Assembly: GCA_900548135.1 (NCBI GenBank)
Contig: URJC01000028.1
Location: 1 to 15,450 of the forward strand
Direction: 5' to 3'
Length of the DNA: 15,450 nt
DNA from: an uncultured Odoribacter sp.
GTDB lineage: Bacteria; Bacteroidota; Bacteroidia; Bacteroidales; Marinifilaceae
This document shows positions 7,677 to 15,340 of the stretch, one piece after another (position 1 is the first letter of the stretch; the number at the start of each line of letters is the position of its first letter). The notes below the pieces were generated by a model that saw only the letters and a program-made list of their open reading frames with translations, searched no databases and was not told the origin of the DNA. The position numbers and the translations under genes were made by a program.

Positions 7677-8444
7677 TTAAGGTTCCACTTTCGTTTCAGC
7701 AGAATCCAAAATGGCTTTCACCGCCCCAACCAGAATTTTAGCTTCGACCATCATAGGCAAACGGTATTCATCCTTACTCACCCACACCTTCATATTCTCT
7801 CCCCCCTTAAATACCTCTCCTTCCACCAACAAAGGTGAAAATACATAGCACTCTTGTTTACGGCCAGCTATTTTCAACTTATTCACTCCCAGATAGCGAA
7901 TATATAAATCGTATATTTTGCTGTCAATCAATATCCGGATCGGAATAAGATCATTTTCTTTGTATTGATCAAAATCCAATTCCCGGGTCATCCATGCAAC
8001 CGACAGCATATCGTAGGTGTCAGGCAACAAACGCACCGTATCTTTTCTCAGATATCTTCCGATCCGGTGCACATCTCCCAAAATCACAGAATCCTTATAA
8101 TTGAAAACATAATCAAAAGTTTTATGATAATTTCCTTCATGTGCTTTCCGGGAAAATTCATATGGCAAAAAAGTCTTGCTATCGTAATGGGAGATCAGCG
8201 TATCCCGTACCTTAAAAATCCAATCTCTGGAAGGGAAAGTTCCTCCGGCTGCTTCCAGTTTCACAGCATCCGGATATTTCTCAGACTTGCTCATGGTAAA
8301 TTCCACCCATCCTGCTTTCACCCAAAGAATTCCCCAGTTATAATAACCCGTATACGTCAATTTCTCTACTGGTATAAACTTAGTCTGAGAAAAGAGTGCC
8401 CCACTCCAACCTAACAAAAATATCAATAACAAAACTCGTCTCAT
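7677..8444 (-). CDS. DUF3108 domain protein, exported
   Basis: The protein matches the DUF3108 family of periplasmic or outer-membrane-associated proteins of unknown function. After a signal peptide (MRRVLLLIFLLGWSGALFSQ) comes the family opening EKLTYTGYYNWGILWVKAGW, in which G-x-W-x-x-AG marks the first strands. It continues with SRDWIFKVRDTLISHYD, a DTYDMLSVAWMTR segment, and the C-terminal KVWVSKDEYRLPMMVEAKI, which is the usual DUF3108 ending. The ATG at 8444 is chosen because the signal peptide begins there. A GTG at 8462 in the same frame would overlap the stop of the preceding gene and add MIKGLF in front. With the ATG the gap to the Ig-like gene is 14 bases, so the two are co-transcribed. 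Fold prediction for the family suggests a beta-rich carrier-like domain, but I cannot see a ligand. Confidence 0.85.
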   Translation of the reverse strand: MRRVLLLIFLLGWSGALFSQTKFIPVEKLTYTGYYNWGILWVKAGWVEFTMSKSEKYPDAVKLEAAGGTFPSRDWIFKVRDTLISHYDSKTFLPYEFSRKAHEGNYHKTFDYVFNYKDSVILGDVHRIGRYLRKDTVRLLPDTYDMLSVAWMTRELDFDQYKENDLIPIRILIDSKIYDLYIRYLGVNKLKIAGRKQECYVFSPLLVEGEVFKGGENMKVWVSKDEYRLPMMVEAKILVGAVKAILDSAETKVEP

Positions 8445-8458
8445 AAATAATCCTTTTA

Positions 8459-10324
8459 TCACTCTCCTTGTTTATACGTTCCCTGCAAATCAAATTCCTG
8501 TTCAATATCGAAGTTTTGTTTCACAGCAATTTCCGCAGGCAAATAAACAATTTCTTCCGGTTGTTGGTGTTTCAAATACAATCCCGTATCCCACACACCA
8601 TTTCCATTGGTATCCAGAATAGCCCTGAATTTATATTTCCCCTCTGGCAACAACTCAAACTCAACGACACCGTCTCCTTTAATCTCTTTCTCACGGACAA
8701 TGCTGTATTTCCGTTTCCCATTTTCAGGCTTGCCCGTATCCGATTTATAGAGTTGCAGAATCGTATTCCCCGTAACACCTTTCACGGTCAGCATCACTTT
8801 TCCATAATATTCCTCTGTCCGAACCTTAAAATTCTTCGATATTTTATCGTTAAAATGCCCGTATATATCATATACAGAAGCGGAATCAATCTCCAATAAA
8901 TATTCACCTCCAGCTTTCCAGGGAGCATCGACATACACGGTCCTCACTTTCCGTTCATCTTCATTCACTTTAAAATCCACCGGCTGATAAAGAGTATCCA
9001 CCTTCTCCGATAAACGCAAATGTTGTAATCCACTCTTATCCACAGGCCGGTCGAATTCCAAACATAACCGGGCTTTCAGATCCAGTTCACCGCTAACATT
9101 AGACTTTATCTGCAAAAACTCTATTTTCGGATGATCGTCTTCCTTCTTCTTCTTTCCTTTGGATTCGTTATCTTTCTTTTCTTTAAAAGAATAGTGCACC
9201 GTATCCGCATATAAAGTATGTTGTCCTGTACTGTCCGAACGCAGATAAGAAAGAATCACATTCAAGGTGTCTCTTTTATACACAGTAGAATCTTTAATCC
9301 ACAAAGTGATGGTATCCTTTCCTACGGTCTGTTCCTTAAAATACCAATCCTCAGGCAGAGGTTCCGTTGCAAGCGTATCCCACAGGCGTGCCTGAAACTC
9401 ATTTTCAGCTGGTATACTAAAAATAAAATCCAGTTTTTCCCGGTCTTTACGATCGCTATCCACCAGATACAACTGAGTGAGCTTTTCCTGGAACATCCGG
9501 ATATATAAATTGCCCGGCCCATATCCCAGATATTCGGTTGTGACAATACTATCCCGGGTAATCGTGTCCCTGCCACTGATCTGTTCGATGATCCGGAACG
9601 TATCCGTACGTACCATTGGCATTACTATGGGAAATACTGTAGAATCCAAATATCCGAACATTTCCACCTCAGGGGCATATTTCTTATCTTTATTCTTATC
9701 ATCAATAGCCATCACTCTGTAATGAGCCTGCCGCAAGTTAGTAAGCCTGAAAAAACCAGCACTATCTGTTCGGGCAATATAATCAGGCAATTGCAACAAA
9801 GGGACAGAATCAGCCTGATCTTCATACAATCCAACCAGAATATTCATCATAGGCTCATAAGATTCAGCATTTACAACATTCCCGCTTACCTCCAGCGTAT
9901 CAATTATATCTCCCGTCGAAAAAACATAACGGTAATATCCCAGAGGATTTCCTTCATTATTATCTACAATAGCATCAGCAAAATCCATGCTATAAGTTGT
10001 ATTGGGCCGTAGAGTATCAGGAATACTGACCTGTACATATTTACCTCTCAAGCTTACTTTCGGATTTTTTTTCAAAGGCGGGGAAAATACAAATTTTTCA
10101 CTGACCTCCTTCAACTGCACAAACTCGCTAAAGAAAATATCCACCCGCTTTTTATCAAAATTCTTAGTATATGAAACAGGAACTTCTCCTACAACTACCG
10201 GAGGAGTAGTATCTTTGGGTCCGCCTTCCGGGTATCCCCGGTTAGCACAAGCATATACCAACAGGGCCAGCGCTATCGCACCTACCCAATCCCAACGAAA
10301 ACTATTCTGATTCATCCTGCTCAT
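8459..10324 (-). CDS. Ig-like (Big_5-type) domain lipoprotein
   Basis: About 621 residues. The N-terminus has a hydrophobic segment ending in LLVYAC, a lipobox, followed by the RGYPEGGPKDTTPP stretch found in a well-known Bacteroidota family of Ig-like lipoproteins. The first Ig-like domain covers the next 110 residues or so (VDIFFSEFVQLKEV, LRPNTTYSMDFADAIVDNNEGNPL, YVFSTGD). Then comes a carboxypeptidase-regulatory-like beta domain (VSGNVVNAESYEPMMNILVGLYE, TDSAGFFRLTNL). The middle part has a lysine- and acid-rich low-complexity linker (near 9130-9180), followed by a second Ig-like unit. The C-terminus holds a DTNGNGVWDTG loop that resembles a calcium-binding turn. A TTG at 10354 opens the frame, but the promoter candidate puts transcription start about there. 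ATG 10324, with AGGA before it, is preferred; ATG 10315 is also possible. The protein probably sits on the cell envelope; its partner is unknown. Confidence 0.82.
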   Translation of the reverse strand: MSRMNQNSFRWDWVGAIALALLVYACANRGYPEGGPKDTTPPVVVGEVPVSYTKNFDKKRVDIFFSEFVQLKEVSEKFVFSPPLKKNPKVSLRGKYVQVSIPDTLRPNTTYSMDFADAIVDNNEGNPLGYYRYVFSTGDIIDTLEVSGNVVNAESYEPMMNILVGLYEDQADSVPLLQLPDYIARTDSAGFFRLTNLRQAHYRVMAIDDKNKDKKYAPEVEMFGYLDSTVFPIVMPMVRTDTFRIIEQISGRDTITRDSIVTTEYLGYGPGNLYIRMFQEKLTQLYLVDSDRKDREKLDFIFSIPAENEFQARLWDTLATEPLPEDWYFKEQTVGKDTITLWIKDSTVYKRDTLNVILSYLRSDSTGQHTLYADTVHYSFKEKKDNESKGKKKKEDDHPKIEFLQIKSNVSGELDLKARLCLEFDRPVDKSGLQHLRLSEKVDTLYQPVDFKVNEDERKVRTVYVDAPWKAGGEYLLEIDSASVYDIYGHFNDKISKNFKVRTEEYYGKVMLTVKGVTGNTILQLYKSDTGKPENGKRKYSIVREKEIKGDGVVEFELLPEGKYKFRAILDTNGNGVWDTGLYLKHQQPEEIVYLPAEIAVKQNFDIEQEFDLQGTYKQGE

Positions 10325-10358
10325 CAATTCCTGTATTTTACCTATTTTACTCAATTTA

Positions 10359-10366
10359 CAAAGATA
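10359..10366 (-). promoter_or_regulatory. Candidate -7 box for the Ig-like lipoprotein gene
   Basis: On the minus strand TATCTTTG matches TAnnTTTG perfectly. The position 19 bases upstream reads TTTT instead of TTTG (10389-10386) and lies inside the A-rich repeat array. Transcription would start near 10354, leaving about 30 bases before the ATG at 10324. It suggests an internal start within the cluster. Confidence 0.45.
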
Positions 10367-10378
10367 AGTTATTCAAAT

Positions 10379-10407
10379 AAAAGGTAAAAGGTAAAAAGTA
10401 AAAAAGT
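10379..10407. repeat. Four tandem A-rich heptamer-like units
   Basis: On the plus strand four units follow each other: AAAAGGT twice, then AAAAAGT, then AAAAAAGT (7, 7, 7 and 8 bases). On the minus strand this is a pyrimidine-rich tract that begins at the last base of the comF stop codon and reaches the promoter candidate of the Ig-like gene. It could be a promoter-upstream element or simply an unstable repeat. Confidence 0.7.
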
Positions 10408-11123
10408 TAAATAGTTTGTGCCAGGCATCCCAAGCTGAATTTGACATCATCAGCTTCTGCCAGGACTTTCAGGCAGGCCTCCATAGTGGCTCCAGTAGTG
10501 ATAACATCATCCACTACCAAAACATGCCTTCCCCGTATACGTCCGGGAGCTACCAATTCAAAAATATGCTCAACATTTTTTTGGCGCTCTGCTGCATTTT
10601 TCCCGGTTTGAGATACATTATTTTTCACCCTCACCACGACATCATCCAAAATTTCCAGAGGCAATGCTTCTTGTATCCCCCGGGCAATTTCCATCGCTTG
10701 ATTAAATCCCCGTTTCCGCTCCCGTTTTTTATGCAATGGAATAGGAACGATACAATCAGCCTCACAACTCCCGGTCATTTTCTCTCCCAACATACGCCCC
10801 AGATAAGTTCCCAGCCGGCGATAAGCATGATATTTTACCAGATAAATCAGATTTTTATACGGACTGTATTTATGATAATAGAAAAGCGTATGCAATCTAA
10901 CAGGCCGAAAAGCTTCATCAAAATGTTCCAACACCTCTTTGCCAGTCAAATATGTTTCTTCTGTAAAAGGAAAATCTGCCAAACACGCAGTGCATATATA
11001 CTTTTCGCCCTTAATCAAGCTTTTTCCACACACTTCACACACCTGTGGAAAAAACAAATCCCATAACGCCGCCCGAATCCCCGGACTTTCTTTTTCCAAC
11101 CGATTCCACAACGAACATTTCAT
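10407..11123 (-). CDS. ComF-type phosphoribosyltransferase-like protein
   Basis: ComF proteins join a small zinc-binding N-terminal domain to a type I phosphoribosyltransferase fold and are needed for DNA uptake in naturally competent bacteria; their reaction is not established. Here the zinc site is complete: Cys29-x2-Cys32 and Cys44-x2-Cys47. The VPIPLHKKRERKRGFNQ segment (126-142) is the ComF hallmark, and VLVVDDVITTGAT (201-213) is the PRPP-binding loop with its two aspartates. The total of 238 residues is normal. The start is the ATG at 11123, in front of the usual WDLFFPQVCEVCG. It follows the TonB-like gene with an 89-base gap. No other competence gene is near, which is common in Bacteroidota, where this gene is widespread; competence should not be assumed. 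Confidence 0.9.
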   Translation of the reverse strand: MKCSLWNRLEKESPGIRAALWDLFFPQVCEVCGKSLIKGEKYICTACLADFPFTEETYLTGKEVLEHFDEAFRPVRLHTLFYYHKYSPYKNLIYLVKYHAYRRLGTYLGRMLGEKMTGSCEADCIVPIPLHKKRERKRGFNQAMEIARGIQEALPLEILDDVVVRVKNNVSQTGKNAAERQKNVEHIFELVAPGRIRGRHVLVVDDVITTGATMEACLKVLAEADDVKFSLGCLAQTI

Positions 11124-11212
11124 ACTGATCTATAATAATTGCTTTCCGGCTTTATAATAGTTCCATACACAAATTATTTACCTTACCACCTTAGAGCTCC
11201 TACCTCCATTTT

Positions 11213-11962
11213 TCATTGTTTGACAAAATTATAAGTGATCGTTCCTTTTTGCTGAGCCGGAGCATTGGGTTTTTCATTAAAACGGGAACGTTCAGCAGCA
11301 TCAACAGCCACTCTCCACAAACAATCGTCAGCCTGTGACTGTGATTCCAGCACAACAGCCTTCTGGACAATCCCCCTGGGATTGACTGTAATTTCCACAA
11401 CCACCCGCCCCCCATACTCGCACTTAAACACCGGAATAGGCAGGAAACGGGCATATCGGTCTTTCAGGTTATAGCTCACACTACTCTCTCCGGAATAAAA
11501 AACAGATTTCAAGGAATCCAACTCCTGTTCTCTCCGGTCGTGTACATTTTGCAGACTATCCCGTTTATAATTTTTATCCTGCCGGGCCTTATACCGCCCA
11601 TCCTCACCATTCCTCTGCAATTCCTGCATAATTTCATCAACATATTCCTCCACCGAAGCAGACTGCTCTGTCCGTTTTTTCTCCACATTCTCATTCACAG
11701 CTATCGAACGTAGCAACCGGTTCACTTCTTCTGCTGAACTCTTGTGCCGGATTTCTTCTTTCCGTAATTGCTCCTCCTCCTGTTGCCGGATTTCCTCCGG
11801 ATCAGGAGCCTCCATCACAATCTCCATTTCTGCATGTACTTCCACTTTACGAATTTCCATCCCCAGCAAAAGGATGGCCAATAACAAATGAAAAATTACA
11901 GTGCCCATAATTCCACGCCGATGCGGAACAATGATTCTCATAATATATTCCCTGAAAGACAT
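11213..11962 (-). CDS. TonB-family protein with a charged linker
   Basis: The protein has the TonB layout: a short cytoplasmic N-terminus, one membrane segment (GTVIFHLLLAILLLGMEI), a periplasmic linker and a C-terminal TonB-like domain. The C-terminal domain is recognised by GGRVVVEITVNPRGIVQKAVV, then a DDCLWRVAVDAAERSRF helix and a final GTITYNFVK strand. Classical TonB couples inner-membrane proton motive force (with ExbB/ExbD) to outer-membrane receptors through a proline-rich linker. Here the linker (about residues 50-160) is instead rich in Glu, Lys, Arg and Gln and probably forms a coiled coil. The usual YP-x-x-A before the TonB domain is replaced by FLPIPVFKCEYGG. The ATG at 11962 is chosen over a TTG at 11968; an ATG at 11941 is also possible. 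It lies 110 bases after the permease gene. Its receptor is unknown and no ExbB/ExbD gene is in the window. Confidence 0.75.
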   Translation of the reverse strand: MSFREYIMRIIVPHRRGIMGTVIFHLLLAILLLGMEIRKVEVHAEMEIVMEAPDPEEIRQQEEEQLRKEEIRHKSSAEEVNRLLRSIAVNENVEKKRTEQSASVEEYVDEIMQELQRNGEDGRYKARQDKNYKRDSLQNVHDRREQELDSLKSVFYSGESSVSYNLKDRYARFLPIPVFKCEYGGRVVVEITVNPRGIVQKAVVLESQSQADDCLWRVAVDAAERSRFNEKPNAPAQQKGTITYNFVKQ

Positions 11963-12072
11963 TTTCAAATCTACAATTTAACATCCAAAAACTTTACCTT
12001 ACGTTTGCGCCCTCATAGATCTAAATCCGGACATCAAACCCATATTTATACTTAACGTCTCCCCCAGCCCCT

Positions 12073-13308
12073 TCACTCAAACCGGATTGCTCTTATTGGC
12101 CGGATTCGGGATATCAGCATAGCAGGAGCAATCAGCATCACCACCGACACCACCAACACTCCGGCGTTCAGCAATAAAATATACCAGATATCGAAATGAA
12201 CAGGCACTTTATCCATATAATAACTTGCAGGATCCAGACTGACAATCCTGAAAAAATATTGTATTCCACCCAAAACCAAGGCCAACCCATTCCCGACAAG
12301 CACTCCCCTACTGATCAAACCGGCAGCAATATATAAAAATAGTTTCTTCAACGAAATATTTTTATACCCCAATGCCTTCAGGATACCAATCATTGCGGTT
12401 TTGTCCAGAATCAGGATCAGTAACCCCGATACCATATTGAATCCGGCCACAATCACAATCAAGGTAAGAATTACAGCCACATTCAGATTCAGCAGATTCA
12501 ACCAGTCAAAAATTTGCGGAGCAGCCTCTTGTAAAGAGGTGATTTTATAAAAATCCTGATCTTCATTCCAAGCAAGGACATGATCCAAGGCTTCTTCAAC
12601 TGCTGGTATCAGCCGGATATCTTCTAATTCTATAGCAACCCCTGTCAATTGTCCGGCATCCCATCCATTCAACCGTTGTAAATGCCGGATATCACACAAC
12701 ACAGTCATGTCATCATACTCTTTGAATCCGGTATCATAAATTCCTTTCACTGTAAACACCCGAACCCGGGGAGGCTGTTGTACAAAATAAGCCTTGATCC
12801 GATCTCCGGCTTTCACATCCAATAACGCAGCCACAGAAGCCGAGAGCAGAATATCATCGGACGGCCGCAAAGAAGAAAAAACAGGAAATCCGCCATCTTT
12901 CAGATAACCCTTATAAAAATCGGCATTATATAAAGAATCTACTCCTTTCAGCACAACCCCGTGAATTTCGGTTTCACTTTTCAAAATAGCAGGTTTTACT
13001 ACATAAGGATAGGCTTGTTTCACCTCTTCCAACGTACTCAGTTGCTGTAATAATGAATCCGGAAACAAGATTCCTTCTCCCGCATGAGCCACATCAGTCT
13101 CATAACCTGTAATATTCAGATGAGCCATAAACCCGGACAATTTAGCAGCTATCTCTTGCTTAAAGCCTGTAATGATAAAAACAGACAACAACATCACACA
13201 TACCCCCAAAGCAATCCCGCCTACAGCCAGTCTGACAATAGGCACAGACACAGCTCCACGGCTCTTTCCCCGGAGCATCCTGCGCGCAATGAACAATTCC
13301 AGATTCAA
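12073..13308 (-). CDS. LolC/LolE-like ABC transporter permease
   Basis: This is a MacB/LolCE-type permease with four membrane segments: one at about residues 27-49, a periplasmic domain of some 220 residues, then three segments near the C-terminus (about 271-295, 322-348 and 374-398). LolCDE extracts lipoproteins from the inner membrane and hands them to LolA for transport to the outer membrane. The N-terminus reads NLELFIARRML, the usual LolC/E opening. In the middle, DKTAMIGILKALG is the coupling-helix region that contacts the ATPase, which is not in the window. No ATG precedes this stretch in frame: an in-frame TAA lies at 13327-13329 and the first ATG (13278) would cut off the conserved start. 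TTG at 13308 is therefore the likely start codon. Length (411) is normal. Whether it handles lipoproteins or another substrate is not decided by sequence. Confidence 0.85.
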   Translation of the reverse strand: MNLELFIARRMLRGKSRGAVSVPIVRLAVGGIALGVCVMLLSVFIITGFKQEIAAKLSGFMAHLNITGYETDVAHAGEGILFPDSLLQQLSTLEEVKQAYPYVVKPAILKSETEIHGVVLKGVDSLYNADFYKGYLKDGGFPVFSSLRPSDDILLSASVAALLDVKAGDRIKAYFVQQPPRVRVFTVKGIYDTGFKEYDDMTVLCDIRHLQRLNGWDAGQLTGVAIELEDIRLIPAVEEALDHVLAWNEDQDFYKITSLQEAAPQIFDWLNLLNLNVAVILTLIVIVAGFNMVSGLLILILDKTAMIGILKALGYKNISLKKLFLYIAAGLISRGVLVGNGLALVLGGIQYFFRIVSLDPASYYMDKVPVHFDIWYILLLNAGVLVVSVVMLIAPAMLISRIRPIRAIRFE

Positions 13309-13334
13309 TTCTACCGTTTCATTTGTTTACCGGA

Positions 13335-13342
13335 CAAAATTA
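13335..13342 (-). promoter_or_regulatory. Candidate -7 box for the permease gene
   Basis: TAATTTTG on the minus strand matches TAnnTTTG perfectly and lies 27 bases before the TTG start, leaving a leader of about 22 bases. No TTTG stands at the expected place upstream (TATC instead), so the match is half supported. Confidence 0.4.
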
Positions 13343-13507
13343 AGGGAAAATATTGATTAATGATACTTCACATTACATATTCATGTTTTTTACACGCAAT
13401 CGATATAAATTTGATTAATTATAAGTTAAAAAGGGATCAATATGATATTTCTACAATTAATTTTTGTATTATTGTTTCAAAATGTAAGTAATAAACAAAC
13501 CTGAATC
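13343..13507. other. Divergent intergenic region
   Basis: This AT-rich stretch lies between the minus-strand permease and the plus-strand aminotransferase and must hold the promoter of the latter. No clean TTTG / TAnnTTTG pair was found; TATTATTG at 13467-13474 is one base off the -7 pattern but lacks a -33 partner. A small inverted repeat (ATCA at 13436-13439, TGAT at 13443-13446) lies upstream of it. No small gene is evident. Confidence 0.4.
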
Positions 13508-14836
13508 ATGCAAAATAATTTGATTGACAAACAACTGGTTGAGGCAATCATGGCCCAATGTGGTGTAGACAATCTGGATAACGCGTCTATCCGTGACACA
13601 GTAAAAATTGCCAACTTATTGGAGAAAGCGACAGGAGAAAAATTTATCCGGATGGAAATGGGGGTTCCCGGCCTGTCTCCCTCGCGTATCGGAACAGAAG
13701 CTGAAATACAAGCTCTGCAACAAGGAGTTGCCCAATTTTATCCTATGTTGGAAGGTTATCCGCAATTATCGGAAGAAGCATCCCGCTTTGTAAAAAACTT
13801 CATGGATATAGACATCCGACCGGAAAGCATCATTCCTACTGTCGGGGCGATGCAAGCCTCTTATGTGGCTTTTATGGCATTAACAGAATGCTATCAGGAA
13901 AAAGACACCATATTATTTATTGATCCGGGTTTTCCCGTGCAAAAAACCCAGTTAGAAGTCATCGGTAAACCTTACATCACTTTTGATATATATGAATACA
14001 GGGGTAAAAAACTGGAAGCTAAACTAAGGGAATACCTGGACAAAGGAAACATAGCCGGCATTATCTACAGCAATCCCAACAATCCCTCCTGGGTATGCCT
14101 TACTACAGAAGAATTACAAATCATCGGACGTCTGGCGACAGAATACGACACGATCATTTTAGAAGACCTGGCCTATTTTGCCATGGATTTCCGGAAAGAC
14201 CTTTCTCATCCGGGACAAGCTCCTTTCCAACCCACTGTAGCTAAATATACAGATAACTACATTTTTATGATTTCCAGTTCCAAATTATTCAGCTATGCAG
14301 GTCAACGCCTGGGATTACTCTGCATTTCCGATGCTTTGTTCAATAAAAAGTACGAACATTTGAAAGAACGCTACAAATCAGAAAAACTAGGCTACACCAT
14401 TACCTATAAATTGATTTACACCCAGACCTCCGGAACTGCACATTCTCCGCAATATGCAGTAACAGCCATATTACAAGCTGCCAACGAAGGCAAGCTCAAC
14501 ATCCTGGCAGATGTGAAAGAATACGGGAAACGAGCTGAAATCATGAAAAACTTGTACCGGAATGCCGGTTTCGAAATTGTTTACGATAAAGACGGAGAAG
14601 AAGAAGTCGCAGACGGATTTTACTTTACGATTATGTATCCGGGTATGTCTGGAGCCGAATTAGCCAAAGAACTCCTTTATTATGGCATATCTTCCATCAC
14701 TTTGAAAGGATGCGGCAGCAAACGGGAAGGACTAAGAGCCTGTGTTTCCCAGGTTGGGCTCGACAAGATGTCCATTTTGGAGGAAAGAATCGGACGATTT
14801 GAAAAAGATCACCGGATAAGACTTCACATGCGATAA
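13508..14836 (+). CDS. PLP-dependent class I/II aminotransferase
   Basis: A fold-type I aminotransferase of 442 residues, cytoplasmic. The catalytic elements are present: SNPNNPSW (188-195), the Asp and Tyr of LEDLAYF (D220 and Y223) that hold the pyridine ring and phosphate, and the Schiff-base lysine K259 in SSSKLFSYAGQRLG, followed by the phosphate-binding arginine R267. An arginine in GLRACVSQVG near the C-terminus would bind the substrate carboxylate. An N-terminal extension of some 45 residues (KQLVEAIMAQCGV, NASIRDTVKIANLLEKATGE) and the MEMGVPGL opening are typical of a Bacteroidota group of these enzymes. The amino-acid substrate is not known. The gene next door begins a 2-oxoacid:ferredoxin oxidoreductase operon; since transaminases make 2-oxoacids, a link in branched-chain or other amino-acid breakdown is attractive but is inference, as a separate promoter lies between them. 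Confidence 0.88.
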   Translation: MQNNLIDKQLVEAIMAQCGVDNLDNASIRDTVKIANLLEKATGEKFIRMEMGVPGLSPSRIGTEAEIQALQQGVAQFYPMLEGYPQLSEEASRFVKNFMDIDIRPESIIPTVGAMQASYVAFMALTECYQEKDTILFIDPGFPVQKTQLEVIGKPYITFDIYEYRGKKLEAKLREYLDKGNIAGIIYSNPNNPSWVCLTTEELQIIGRLATEYDTIILEDLAYFAMDFRKDLSHPGQAPFQPTVAKYTDNYIFMISSSKLFSYAGQRLGLLCISDALFNKKYEHLKERYKSEKLGYTITYKLIYTQTSGTAHSPQYAVTAILQAANEGKLNILADVKEYGKRAEIMKNLYRNAGFEIVYDKDGEEEVADGFYFTIMYPGMSGAELAKELLYYGISSITLKGCGSKREGLRACVSQVGLDKMSILEERIGRFEKDHRIRLHMR

Positions 14837-14926
14837 ACCAGGTGTGCAAAAATGAGAAAAATAATTTCTCACTTGGAAAAAGGATGTGAAACTTTAAGGT
14901 AAACCTTGAAAATAAAATCATCTTTT
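14837..14926. other. Spacer behind the aminotransferase with a short hairpin
   Basis: A 7-bp stem (14853-14859 with 14865-14871, five-base loop) follows the stop codon by 16 bases but has no T-run after it on the plus strand, so it is a doubtful terminator; the T-run lies on its minus-strand side. A second small hairpin (14896-14907) is followed later by a run of seven T residues. No gene is seen. Confidence 0.35.
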
Positions 14927-14957
14927 TTTGTACTTCAGATTTTAAAATGTAATTTTA
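14927..14957 (+). promoter_or_regulatory. Bacteroidales-type promoter for the vorDB operon
   Basis: TTTG (14927-14930) and TAATTTTA (14950-14957) stand 19 bases apart. The first matches the -33 box perfectly and the second the -7 box (TAnnTTTG) with one mismatch. Transcription would begin near 14964, giving a leader of about 60 bases before the ferredoxin subunit gene. This is the best promoter match in the window. Confidence 0.55.
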
Positions 14958-15026
14958 TACCCGGAATCGATTACAAAGCGTAATAAAAATATACAATTAT
15001 TTGACAAATTATAATTTTTTAAGATT

Positions 15027-15254
15027 ATGGCAAAATTCAGAGGAGCTATCGTTGTTGACACCGAACATTGTAAAGGATGCAGTTTGTGTGTTGTAGCATG
15101 TCCTACTCACGTAATAGAGCTAAATCCCGATGTAAACGGCAAAGGCTATCACTACGCATACATGAAAAATCCCGAAGTTTGCATCGGTTGTGCGAGTTGT
15201 GGTTTGGTATGTCCTGATTCTGTAATCACAGTTTACAAGAAAGCAATAGAATAA
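15027..15254 (+). CDS. vorD: Ferredoxin (delta) subunit of a 2-oxoacid:ferredoxin oxidoreductase
   Basis: This small subunit carries electrons from the oxidative decarboxylation of a 2-oxoacid (2-oxoisovalerate or 2-oxoglutarate) to acyl-CoA on to free ferredoxin. The 75 residues hold two complete 4Fe-4S motifs: Cys15, 18, 21 and 25 (C-x2-C-x2-C-x3-CP), and Cys52, 55, 58 and 62. The opening MAKFRGAIVVDTEHCKGC is typical of VorD/KorD subunits. The next gene begins like VorB/KorA, in the usual delta-alpha order, which supports the call. Whether the complex acts on branched-chain 2-oxoacids (Vor) or 2-oxoglutarate (Kor) cannot be settled from these fragments, so the symbol is provisional. Ferredoxin-linked enzymes of this type point to an anaerobe. 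Confidence 0.88.
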   Translation: MAKFRGAIVVDTEHCKGCSLCVVACPTHVIELNPDVNGKGYHYAYMKNPEVCIGCASCGLVCPDSVITVYKKAIE

Positions 15255-15260
15255 CGATAA

Positions 15261-15340
15261 GGGCCTTCGTTCACAAGAACGGAAAACGAGAAAGCCTGGC
15301 GGTTTAATTCAAACTTCACAACCAGGCAATGTAAGAGCCC
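15261..15340 (+). ncRNA. Candidate structured RNA in the vorD-vorB spacer
   Basis: The 138-base spacer can fold into a three-way-junction shape. An outer GGGC/GCCC helix (15261-15264 with 15337-15340) encloses two hairpins. The first is a 5-bp CGTTC/GAACG stem with an ACAA loop (15268-15272 with 15277-15281). The second is a 6-bp GCCTGG/CCAGGC stem (15294-15299 with 15322-15327) topped by GTTT/AAAC (15302-15305 with 15311-15314). No T-run follows. It could adjust the ratio of the two subunits, stabilise or process the transcript, or bind a regulator. The outer helix is short and the fold is by eye only. Confidence 0.4.

Noticed and set aside
10407..11123. ComF as a sign of a local DNA-uptake locus
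   Set aside because: No other competence gene is present and ComF-type genes are widespread in Bacteroidota without a known link to uptake.
11966..11973. A perfect TAnnTTTG box (TAGATTTG, minus strand) before the TonB-like gene
   Set aside because: It lies only four bases before the preferred ATG, so transcription would begin inside the gene, and no -33 box stands upstream. It would make sense only if the true start were ATG 11941.
12012..12034. A very short minus-strand reading frame between the permease and TonB-like genes
   Set aside because: It encodes only about 14 residues, has no recognisable sequence or ribosome-binding site, and such frames are common by chance.
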